From the NCBI GenBank assembly GCA_964526295.1, contig CAZGKW010000037.1, positions 1 through 43,590 of the forward strand: 43,590 nucleotides of DNA, in the 5' to 3' direction. The position numbers and the translations under genes were made by a program. A model generated the notes under the pieces. It was not told where the DNA came from. It made no database searches and worked only from the letters and a program-made list of their open reading frames with translations. Positions 15,984 through 23,035 of the stretch are shown piece after piece. Position 1 is the first letter of the stretch. Each line of letters begins with the position of its first letter. The DNA is from CAZGKW01 sp964526295. GTDB taxonomy: Bacteria; Planctomycetota; Phycisphaerae; FEN-1346.

Positions 15984-17132
15984 ATGAAGATCGTCGCCGA
16001 CGAGAACATCCCGCTGGTCCGCGAGGCGTTCGGCCCGCTCGGCGAGGTCGTCACCCTCCCCGCCGATGCCATTCATCCGGACTCGGTGCGCCAGGCCGAC
16101 GCCCTGCTCGTCCGCAGCGTCACGCCCGTCAACGCCCTGCTCCTTGCCGGCAGCCGCGTCCGGTTCGTCGCCACCGCCACCATCGGCACGGACCACGTCG
16201 ATCAGGCGTATCTGGCGGAGCACGACGTCGGGTTCGCCAGCGCCGCCGGCTCGAACGCCCGGAGCGTCACGGAGTATGTCTTCGCTGCCTTGTCGGTCAT
16301 CGCCGCCATGGACGGGTTCGGCCTGGCGGACAGGGTTCTGGGCATCGTCGGGGTGGGCAGCATCGGCTCGCGCGTGGCGCATCTGGCGGAAACCCTCGGC
16401 ATGACGGTCCTGCGGAACGACCCGCCTCGGGCTCGCGAGACGGACGACGATGCCTACGTCCCCCTGGAGGCCCTCTTCGAGGCCGACGTCGTGACGTTCC
16501 ACGTGCCCCTGACCCGCAACGGCCCCGATGCGACCTATCACATGCTCGGCGAGACGCTGCTCCGCAATCTCGCTTGCGGGGCGATCCTCCTGAACACGTC
16601 GCGCGGCGCGGTCGCCGACACGCCCAGCCTGAAGGCCGCCGCCCAGGCCCGCCATCTCCGGGCCATGGTCATCGACGTCTGGGAGCACGAACCCCACATC
16701 GACCTCGACCTGCTTCAGATGGTCGACCTCGCCACGCCGCACATCGCGGGATACAGCTACGACGGGAAGGTCAACGGGACGCGGATGGTCCTGGAGGCCC
16801 TCTGCCGGCACTTCGGCGTCGAGCGGGACTGGGACCCCGGCCCGCACATGCCGCCGCCGAAGGACCCTCGCGTCGCCATCCGGCCGGGCACCCCGCCGCA
16901 GGAAGCCATGCGGCAGGCGATCGCCTCGGCCTACGACATCCAGGCGGACGACGAACGGCTCCGCGGCATCAACGACCTGCCCCCTTCCAGCCAGGGCGAC
17001 TACTTCAAATCGCTCCGCAAGGACTACCCCGTCCGCCGCGAGTTCCCCGAGACGACGGTCGAGGTCGCCCCGCAGGACACCCACACCCGTGCCGCCCTGA
17101 AGGCCCTCGGCTTCAGCGTGGCGCCCGTTTAG
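15984..17132 (+). CDS. pdxB: 4-phosphoerythronate dehydrogenase
   Basis: PdxB oxidises 4-phospho-D-erythronate in the DXP-dependent route to pyridoxal phosphate. It is a D-2-hydroxyacid dehydrogenase of 382 residues, the usual PdxB length. The start MKIVADENIP and the segment VATATIGTDHVD are family-typical. The NAD-binding GVGSIG is at 123-128. The catalytic trio is Arg207 (NTSRGAV), Glu236 (EHEP) and His253 (TPHIAGYS). The PdxB-specific C-terminal dimerisation domain (from about residue 285) is present, ending with RREFPETTVEV. The gene is monocistronic or weakly linked to gnd. Confidence 0.9.
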   Translation: MKIVADENIPLVREAFGPLGEVVTLPADAIHPDSVRQADALLVRSVTPVNALLLAGSRVRFVATATIGTDHVDQAYLAEHDVGFASAAGSNARSVTEYVFAALSVIAAMDGFGLADRVLGIVGVGSIGSRVAHLAETLGMTVLRNDPPRARETDDDAYVPLEALFEADVVTFHVPLTRNGPDATYHMLGETLLRNLACGAILLNTSRGAVADTPSLKAAAQARHLRAMVIDVWEHEPHIDLDLLQMVDLATPHIAGYSYDGKVNGTRMVLEALCRHFGVERDWDPGPHMPPPKDPRVAIRPGTPPQEAMRQAIASAYDIQADDERLRGINDLPPSSQGDYFKSLRKDYPVRREFPETTVEVAPQDTHTRAALKALGFSVAPV

Positions 17133-17207
17133 CCGTGAGCCGGCCGCGGCAGCAGCGGGACACGTCTGCCCGCGTCGCTGCGCGCGACCGTCCGGCCAGG
17201 CGAACCC

Positions 17208-17236
17208 TTGCATGGCCTGCCCCGCCGCCGGATAAT
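17208..17236 (+). promoter_or_regulatory. Candidate promoter of larA
   Basis: TTGCAT (17208-17213) and GATAAT (17231-17236) are separated by exactly 17 bases in an otherwise very GC-rich 145-bp gap. The larA ribosome site GGGAGG follows at 17263-17268. Confidence 0.45.
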
Positions 17237-17277
17237 CGTCGGACCGCCCGGGGGTCGCCGACGGGAGGACACGTGGC

Positions 17278-18540
17278 GTGATTGCAGGAGCAGGACACAA
17301 GCAGGGCCTCATCGCCGACACCGAGGTGGTCGACCTCTGCCGCCAGGCCGTCGAGCAGCTCGACCTTCAGGGCCGGCGCGTCCTGGCGCTGATCCCGGAC
17401 CTGACGCGGACCGCCCCGGTCGGCCTGATGTTCCGGACGCTGGTGGACCTGCTGCGGGACACCGTCGACCGGATCGACTTCCTGGTGGCCCTCGGCACCC
17501 ACATGGCCCTGCCGAAGGACCGGATCCTGAAGCTCCTCGACATGACCGACCAGGAGCGGCTCCAGCGCTACGCCGACGTCGACGTCTTCAACCACGCCTG
17601 GGACAACCCCGACGCCCTGACGGTCATCGGCACCCTGTCGGCGGCCGAGATGAAAACCTTGAGCGAGGGCCGCTACGGAGTCGACGTTCCCATCGAGATC
17701 AACCGTCTCGTCTTCGACTACGACCACGTGTTCATCATCGGGCCGACATTCCCCCACGAGGTGGTGGGGTTTTCGGGCGGGTGGAAGTACTTCTTCCCCG
17801 GCATCGCCGGCCCCGAGATCATCAACTTCTTCCATTGGCTCGGGGCCCTGGTCACCAACTGGAAGATCAACGGCGTCAAGGACACCGTCGTGCGGCGCGT
17901 CATCGACCGGGCGGCCGACCTTCTGGAGATGCCCGTCACGAACTTCGACCTCGTCGTGACGGGCGAGGGCCTCAAAGGCCTCTACATCGGCGAGCCGAAG
18001 GAGGCCTGGGCCGCCGCCGCCGACCTCTCGGCCCAGGTCCACATCGCCTACCTCGACCGGCCGTACGAAACGGTCCTGGGCGTCGCCCCGGAGATGTACG
18101 ACGATATCTGGACTGCCGGCAAGGTGATGTACAAGCTGGAGCCGATCGTGGCCGACGGCGGCGAGCTGATCATCTACGCCCCCCACATCACCGAGGTCTC
18201 CTACACCCACGGACACATCCTGGACAAGATCGGCTACCACTGCCTCGACTACTTCCGCGAGCAGATGGACAAGTTCTCGGACGTCCCCGGCGGCGTCATG
18301 GCCCACTCGACCCACGTGAAGGGCCTCGGCACGTACTGCAACGGGAACGAGGCGCCGCGGGTGAACGTGACACTGGCGACCGGCATCCCCGAGGAGCGGT
18401 GCCGCCGGGTCAACCTGGGCTATCGCGACCCGGCGTCGATCCGCATCAAGGAATGGGAAGGACGCGAGGACGAAGGCATCCTCGTCGTGCACCACGCCGG
18501 CGAGGTGCTTCACCGGCTGGCGTCCGAACGAACCGTCTGA
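17278..18540 (+). CDS. larA: Nickel-dependent lactate racemase family protein (LarA)
   Basis: This 420-residue LarA/DUF2088 protein interconverts enantiomers of a 2-hydroxyacid, classically D- and L-lactate, using the nickel-pincer nucleotide. The residues that bind the cofactor in the Lactobacillus enzyme are all visible with matching spacing: His106 in FNHAWDN, His160 in GPTFPHEVVGFSGG, Lys170 (the covalent attachment site) and His186. The 160/170/186 spacing equals 174/184/200. The DLTRT motif at 41-45 is the substrate-arginine region. Some LarA homologs racemise other hydroxyacids, so lactate is probable but not proved. The start is GTG after GGGAGG. LarE lies about 10 kb upstream. No LarB or LarC is seen. 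Confidence 0.87.
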   Translation: MIAGAGHKQGLIADTEVVDLCRQAVEQLDLQGRRVLALIPDLTRTAPVGLMFRTLVDLLRDTVDRIDFLVALGTHMALPKDRILKLLDMTDQERLQRYADVDVFNHAWDNPDALTVIGTLSAAEMKTLSEGRYGVDVPIEINRLVFDYDHVFIIGPTFPHEVVGFSGGWKYFFPGIAGPEIINFFHWLGALVTNWKINGVKDTVVRRVIDRAADLLEMPVTNFDLVVTGEGLKGLYIGEPKEAWAAAADLSAQVHIAYLDRPYETVLGVAPEMYDDIWTAGKVMYKLEPIVADGGELIIYAPHITEVSYTHGHILDKIGYHCLDYFREQMDKFSDVPGGVMAHSTHVKGLGTYCNGNEAPRVNVTLATGIPEERCRRVNLGYRDPASIRIKEWEGREDEGILVVHHAGEVLHRLASERTV

Positions 18541-18682
18541 GGTCGAACCGAAAGCGCCCGCTGGGCGCGTTTGACCGTGAGCCAGCTCGTCCGCCATGGC
18601 CCGCAGGGCGAAGGCGGGCGGCGAGCGCGTGGCCTCCGAACGCAGACAATCGGCCATCAAGCAAACCCCGAAGGAGCCCCCC

Positions 18683-19972
18683 ATGCCGAGCAACGTCGTC
18701 GTCGCCCAGTCGGGCGGCCCCAGCCCCGTCATCAACAACTCCGTCCGAGGTGTCGTCGAGACCTGCCTCCAGATGCCCGAGACGTTCGGCACCGTCTATG
18801 CCGCGTGGCACGGCATCGAGGGCGTCCTCAAGGAGGAGCTGCTGGACCTCTCGGCCCAGCCGCGGGACGAAATCGCCCTCCTCCGAACGACGCCCGCCGC
18901 CGGCGCGATCGGCACCTGCCGCTACAAACTGAAGGAGCACCAGACCGAAGACTTCAACCGCGTCATCGAGGTCCTCAAGGCCCATGATGTGGGCTGGTTC
19001 TTCTACACCGGCGGCAACGACTCGATGGACACGGCCGACAAGATCGCCCGGCTCGCCGCCGAGAAAGGCCTCGACCTCGTCGCCACGGGCGTCCCGAAGA
19101 CGATCGACAACGACGTCGGCGACTCCGAGTTCCAGCTGATCGACCACACCCCCGGCTACGGCAGCGTCGCCCGCTACTGGGCCTACGCCGTCCAGAACGC
19201 CGACCAGGAGAACGCCGGCTCCTCGCCGTCCGACCCGGTCCTCGTGATGCAGGCCATGGGCCGGAAGATCGGCTTCATCCCGGCGGCGGCGCGCCTGGCC
19301 GACCCCGAGCGGGAGCTGCCCCTTCGGATCTACCTGGCCGAGTCGGGCGCCAGCCTCGAGCAGCTCGCCGATCAGGTCAACGAGTGCCTCAAGGAGCACG
19401 GTCGGTGCCTCGTGGTCGTCAGCGAAGGCTTCGACGTGGGCGACGTCGGTGCACGCCGCGACTCCTTCGGCCACGTCCAGTTCTCCGCCTCCGGCACGAC
19501 CGTCGCCCAGACGGTCGTCAACTACCTGAACGACTCGGGCCTCTCGGTCCCCGGGTCGGCCCGGATGAACGTGCCCGGCACCGACCAGCGGCACAACATG
19601 GTCTATGCCTCGACGGTCGACCTGGACGAGGCGTACAAGGTCGGATGCAAGGCCGCCCTGGTCGCCGCCGAGGAAGGGTCGGGCTGGATGGCGACGATCC
19701 TCCGCGAGCCGGGCCAGACGTACCGCGTTCGCTACGACAAGGTGCCCCTGGAGGAGATGGCGAACTCGGAGCGGAAGTTCCCGCCGGACTGGATCGATGC
19801 GTCGGGCTGCGACGTGACGGACGCGTTCCTCGACTACGCCCGGCCGCTGATCGGCGAGGACTGGGTCAGCGTGCCCTTGGTCGACGGCCGGCAGCGTTTC
19901 ACGCGGTTCGAGCCGATTTTCGCCGAGAAAACGTGCAAAACGTACGTCCCGCAAGAAAAACGTCCCTCGTAA
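18683..19972 (+). CDS. pfp: Phosphofructokinase family protein, probably PPi-dependent
   Basis: This 429-residue enzyme phosphorylates fructose 6-phosphate. The donor is probably pyrophosphate, which makes the step reversible. The N-terminus VVAQSGGPSPVINNSVRG is the nucleotide-loop region. GGNDSMD at 110-116 has Asp where ATP-dependent enzymes have Gly in GGDGT, which is the usual PPi-type signature. PKTIDND at 138-144 holds the catalytic Asp. The segment VARYWAYAVQNAD and the later MGRKIGFIPAAARLAD follow the family pattern. I placed the start at 18683, after AAGGAG, because the reading frame upstream is not protein-like. It lies 142 bases after larA and is followed by a strong terminator. 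Confidence 0.85.
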   Translation: MPSNVVVAQSGGPSPVINNSVRGVVETCLQMPETFGTVYAAWHGIEGVLKEELLDLSAQPRDEIALLRTTPAAGAIGTCRYKLKEHQTEDFNRVIEVLKAHDVGWFFYTGGNDSMDTADKIARLAAEKGLDLVATGVPKTIDNDVGDSEFQLIDHTPGYGSVARYWAYAVQNADQENAGSSPSDPVLVMQAMGRKIGFIPAAARLADPERELPLRIYLAESGASLEQLADQVNECLKEHGRCLVVVSEGFDVGDVGARRDSFGHVQFSASGTTVAQTVVNYLNDSGLSVPGSARMNVPGTDQRHNMVYASTVDLDEAYKVGCKAALVAAEEGSGWMATILREPGQTYRVRYDKVPLEEMANSERKFPPDWIDASGCDVTDAFLDYARPLIGEDWVSVPLVDGRQRFTRFEPIFAEKTCKTYVPQEKRPS

Positions 19973-19984
19973 GGCGCGTTTCGC

Positions 19985-20011
19985 CGCCGCGCTGGCGCGG
20001 CGCGCGTTTTT
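19985..20011 (+). terminator. Rho-independent terminator after the phosphofructokinase gene
   Basis: CGCCGCGC (19985-19992) pairs perfectly with GCGCGGCG (19995-20002). After CGCG comes TTTTT (20007-20011). It begins 13 bases past the stop, and separates the phosphofructokinase gene from the transformylase gene. Confidence 0.75.
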
Positions 20012-20044
20012 CGTGTACGGCGCACTGCCCGAAAGGCCCCCCGA

Positions 20045-21220
20045 ATGCCCGCCGAAATCCCCCTTCGCTACGGCATGAACCCGCACCAGAAGAATGCCCG
20101 CCTGTTCGTCCAGACGGGCGAACTGCCCGTCGAGGCCCTCTCGGGGGCCCCCGGGTTCATCAACGTCCTCGACGCCCTCAACTCCTGGGCCCTCGTCAGG
20201 GACCTGAAGGCCGCCCTCGGCCTGCCGTGCGCGGCGTCCTTTAAGCACGTCAGCCCGGCCGGCGCGGCCGTGGCCGTGCCGCTCTCGGACGCCGAGGCCA
20301 GGGCCGCCTTCGTCGACGGCGTGGCCGACCTCTCGCCGGTCGCCGTGGCCTACGCCCGGGCGCGCGGGGCCGACCGCATGTCGAGTTTCGGCGACTTCGC
20401 CGCCTTCTCCGAGACGGTCGACCGGTCGGCCGCCGAGCTGCTCGCCCGCGAGGTGACCGACGGCTGCATCGCCCCGGCCTACGACGACGACGCCCTGGAC
20501 GCCCTGAAGGCCAAGCGGGGCGGGCGATACCTGGTCCTTCGCATCGATCCCGACTACGAGCCCCCGGCCACCGAGACCCGCGAACTCTTCGGCCTCCAGC
20601 TCCAGCAGGACCGCAACGCCGCCGTCCCCGGCCCTGAGACGTGCGAGCGGATCGCCACCAGGCGCAAGGACCTCTCGGAGTCGGCCGTCCGCGACCTCGT
20701 CGTCGGCCAGGTCGCCCTCAAGTACACCCAGTCGAACTCGGTGGCGTTTGCGGCGGCCGGCCAAGCCATCGGCATCGGCGCCGGCCAGCAGTCCCGCGTC
20801 CACTGCACCCGCCTGGCCGGGTCGAAGGCCGACGTGTGGTGGCTCCGTCAGCACCCGCGGGTGCTGGAGGCGACGTTCCGCGACGGCCTCTCGCGGGCCG
20901 AGATGAACAACGCCATCGACCAGTACCTCCTGGAGCACCCCACGCCCTTCGAGCGGCGGGCCTGGCAGGAGGCGTTCGACCCCGCCCCGGAGCCGCTCTC
21001 GCCCGAGGAGCGGCGCGAGTGGCTCGACCAGCTCACCGGCGTCAGCCTGGCCTCGGACGCGTTCTTCCCGTTCCGCGACTCGATCGACCGGGCCGCCCGG
21101 TCCGGCGTCGAGTACGTCGTCCAGCCCGGCGGCTCCGAGCGCGACGACGTCGTCATCGAGGCCTGCGACGAGCACGGCATGGTGATGGCCCTGTCGGGCC
21201 TCCGGCTGTTCCATCACTGA
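20045..21220 (+). CDS. AICAR transformylase (PurH transformylase domain only)
   Basis: This enzyme formylates AICAR with 10-formyl-tetrahydrofolate, the penultimate step of purine synthesis. The 391-residue protein starts directly with RYGMNPHQ (8-15), the first motif of the AICARFT domain. KHVSPAGAAVA follows (Lys67 and His68 are the catalytic residues), and later NSVAFAAAGQAIGIGAGQQSR. The N-terminal MGS-like IMP cyclohydrolase domain of ordinary bifunctional PurH is absent, with no trace upstream. The last 100 residues include a PLSPEERREWLDQLTGV segment and SDAFFPFRDSID, which belongs to the normal domain end. IMP cyclohydrolase must be supplied by another gene. Confidence 0.85.
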   Translation: MPAEIPLRYGMNPHQKNARLFVQTGELPVEALSGAPGFINVLDALNSWALVRDLKAALGLPCAASFKHVSPAGAAVAVPLSDAEARAAFVDGVADLSPVAVAYARARGADRMSSFGDFAAFSETVDRSAAELLAREVTDGCIAPAYDDDALDALKAKRGGRYLVLRIDPDYEPPATETRELFGLQLQQDRNAAVPGPETCERIATRRKDLSESAVRDLVVGQVALKYTQSNSVAFAAAGQAIGIGAGQQSRVHCTRLAGSKADVWWLRQHPRVLEATFRDGLSRAEMNNAIDQYLLEHPTPFERRAWQEAFDPAPEPLSPEERREWLDQLTGVSLASDAFFPFRDSIDRAARSGVEYVVQPGGSERDDVVIEACDEHGMVMALSGLRLFHH

Positions 21221-21560
21221 AAGTGCCGCAGTACCGAGGTGCCCGACCACGCGAGAGCAATCCGTGCGCGGCGTGTCTCCGTGCCCGCCGCGCCTTCGAC
21301 CTGCCACCCCGCCTGGCCCGTCCGGAGCCGCGAACGTCAGTTCACGGGCACTTCCGAGGTGCGCTCAGACTTGCGGCTCGCCTGCGCTCCTCGCGCAAAT
21401 CGCGCGTCCCCGCGGTCTTAGGACCGCGGCTCGGGGGCCTTCGCCGCGCCCAAGGGTCAAAGCCCACGGGCTGCGCCACGTGGGTTGCCGTTCGACCGGC
21501 ACCCCCGCTCCGCTGCGCGCCCCGCTCCCCCCTGCCCGGAGAATTCTCTGAATTCGCCTC
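21221..21560. other. 340-bp noncoding stretch upstream of the metal-cluster operon
   Basis: I see no convincing gene. It holds a perfect hairpin, CCGCGGTC-TTAG-GACCGCGG (21410-21429), without a T-run, a repeated CCGAGGTGC word near 21235 and 21354, and a GAATTC-TCT-GAATTC direct repeat (21541-21555) just before the promoter. The composition is slightly less GC-rich towards the 3' end. Confidence 0.5.
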
Positions 21561-21591
21561 TTGACTTCTGCCGATTCTGAGCATATGCTCA
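21561..21591 (+). promoter_or_regulatory. Promoter with a 14-bp palindromic operator over the -10 box
   Basis: TTGACT (21561-21566) and TATGCT (21584-21589) are 17 bases apart, a near-consensus housekeeping promoter. The perfect palindrome TGAGCATATGCTCA covers 21578-21591, so it contains the entire -10 hexamer. A protein bound there would block polymerase. The obvious candidate is the DUF134 protein encoded immediately downstream (start 21667). That assignment is an inference. Confidence 0.72.
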
Positions 21592-21666
21592 TTATGACCG
21601 GCGCGGCGGTCGCGCCGAACAGTGAGCGAAACCCGACCATGAACGGCCCAGGCGGCCAGGCGAACC

Positions 21667-22101
21667 ATGGGACGACCCCCCATCCCGCGAACCGTCCGAT
21701 ACTGGCCGGGAGCGGTCTACTACAAGCCCCGCGGCATCCCCTTGCGGACGCTCGAGGAGGTCGTCCTGGGGCTCGACGAGGTCGAGGCGCTGCGCCTGGC
21801 GGACCTCGAGGGCCTCTCCCAGGAAGACGTGGGCGCCCGGATGAACGTCTCGCGGGCAACGGTCGGCCGCATCCTGGCCGAGGCCCGGCGCAAGACGGCC
21901 GACGCCCTGATCCGGGGCAAGGCCCTGCGGATCGAGGGCGGCCCGGCCCAGGCGCCGCCCGGCGCCGACGTGCCCTGGCCCCCGCCGGGGCCCGGACCCA
22001 TCGGCCCGTGCCCCGGGTTCGGCCACGGACGGGGGCGGGGCGGTCGAGGATGCGGCCGACACGGCCGCGGACATGGGCCCAGCGGCATGGGCAACGCTTG
22101 A
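21667..22101 (+). CDS. DUF134 family HTH DNA-binding protein
   Basis: This 144-residue protein has the DUF134 start (MGRPPIPRTVRYWP, then YYKPRGIP) and a helix-turn-helix at about 45-88: DEVEALRLADLEGLSQEDVGARMNVS followed by RATVGRILAEAR. That layout resembles a sigma-factor region 4 HTH. Residues 95-144 are a Pro/Gly/His/Arg-rich tail (GHGRGRGGRGCGRHGRGHG) that could bind metal. DUF134 genes are regularly found beside NifX/ORP-like and Fe-S MinD genes in anaerobes, as here. It probably regulates the operon it heads. The ribosome site is weak (AGGCG). Confidence 0.85.
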   Translation: MGRPPIPRTVRYWPGAVYYKPRGIPLRTLEEVVLGLDEVEALRLADLEGLSQEDVGARMNVSRATVGRILAEARRKTADALIRGKALRIEGGPAQAPPGADVPWPPPGPGPIGPCPGFGHGRGRGGRGCGRHGRGHGPSGMGNA

Positions 22102-22169
22102 CATAGTCAGCCGCCGGGGCTTGCCCCGCGCGTGCCTTTACGAACCACGCAAGTTAGGAGGACTCAATC

Positions 22170-22577
22170 ATGCCAGGTGGAGACGGAACCGGCCCGATGG
22201 GTATGGGCCCGATGACAGGACGTGCGGCCGGTTACTGCGCCGGCTACGCAGTGCCCGGTTTCATGAACCCCGTGGGCGGCCGAGGAGGCTGGGGCCGCGG
22301 GCGCGGCGGCGGATTCGGCGGCCACGGACGAGGCTGGCGGAACATGTATTGGGCCACCGGTCTGCCCGGCTGGGCCCGCAGCGCGTGGGGCGTCCCGTAT
22401 GCTCCGGCCCCGGCCGCCGCAGCGGCCGGGCCCTACGCGGCGCATCCGTACGCCCCGCCGACGTCGCGCGACGCCGAGCTGGAGGCCCTGCGTTCGCAGG
22501 CGGATTACTTTTCCGGCGCCCTGGAGGAGATCCGCAAGCGGATTGACGAGCTCGAGGCCGCCGGCAGCGACGATTGA
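22170..22577 (+). CDS. Small Gly/Met-rich DUF5320-like protein with C-terminal coiled coil
   Basis: This 135-residue protein begins MPGGDGTGPMGMGPMTGRAA, then GYCAGY, the signature of the DUF5320 family that accompanies NifX and Fe-S ATPase genes. A long Gly/Arg/Ala-rich middle follows. The last 35 residues (DAELEALRSQADYF, then LEEIRKRIDELEA) form a short coiled coil. A strong TTAGGAGG precedes the ATG. It has no catalytic motif. A scaffold or metal-binding role is plausible but unproved. Confidence 0.75.
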   Translation: MPGGDGTGPMGMGPMTGRAAGYCAGYAVPGFMNPVGGRGGWGRGRGGGFGGHGRGWRNMYWATGLPGWARSAWGVPYAPAPAAAAAGPYAAHPYAPPTSRDAELEALRSQADYFSGALEEIRKRIDELEAAGSDD

Positions 22578-22716
22578 GCCGGCGGGGAGCCCATGAGCGG
22601 GGCGGCTCCCTCCGCCAGGTCCGGCGGGGCCCCCATCAGGACCCCCTCGCGCTCAAACGAGCGCAGCAGTTGGCGGCACGGGGAGGGGCCCACCCGCCCC
22701 TCCTCTCCGCCCCAAA

Positions 22717-22759
22717 GGAAAAAGGTCCACGACGAGAGGGGGCCAGGGCCCTTTTTCTC
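22717..22759 (+). promoter_or_regulatory. Possible alternating hairpins (attenuator-like) ahead of the zinc-ribbon gene
   Basis: GAAAAAGG (22718-22725) is complementary to CCTTTTTC (22750-22757). The latter overlaps a compact GGGCC-AG-GGCCC hairpin (22740-22751) followed by TTTTT. The two pairings compete for the same bases, the usual shape of a terminator/antiterminator choice. It ends 15 bases before the start of the next gene. No ligand-binding domain is recognised. Confidence 0.3.
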
Positions 22760-22774
22760 AGAAAGGAGGACGAG

Positions 22775-23035
22775 ATGCCACGCGGAGACCGAACGGGACC
22801 CCCCGGAGGTGGCGGCCGAGGTGCCGGCCGCGGACGCGGCGGAGGGGCAGGCGGTGGCGGTGGCGCCGGAGCCGGCCGCGGCGGACGAGGACGCATGGGC
22901 GGACCGGCAGCTGCCGGACCCGGCGGCGTCTGCGTCTGTCCCCAATGCGGCGCGACGGCCCCGCACCAGCTTGGCACGCCCTGCACGGCCATGAAGTGCC
23001 CGACCTGCGGCGTGCCCATGACGCGCCATGCGTAA
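22775..23035 (+). CDS. Small Gly-rich protein with C-terminal zinc ribbon
   Basis: This 86-residue protein starts MPRGDRTGPPGGGGRGAGRG, which echoes the N-terminus of the preceding DUF5320-like protein. After a Gly/Arg-rich stretch comes a treble-clef-like ribbon with CPQCGATAPH, PCTAMKCPTCG and VPM, giving two CxxC pairs plus additional cysteines. The ATG has a near-perfect AAAGGAGG. It overlaps the 5' end of the ATPase gene by eight bases. It probably binds metal as a small accessory of the cluster-assembly proteins. Confidence 0.72.
   Translation: MPRGDRTGPPGGGGRGAGRGRGGGAGGGGGAGAGRGGRGRMGGPAAAGPGGVCVCPQCGATAPHQLGTPCTAMKCPTCGVPMTRHA

Noticed and set aside
18446..21307. 953-codon open frame on the minus strand
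   Set aside because: It lies antisense to the phosphofructokinase and AICAR transformylase genes, both well supported, and shows no motif.
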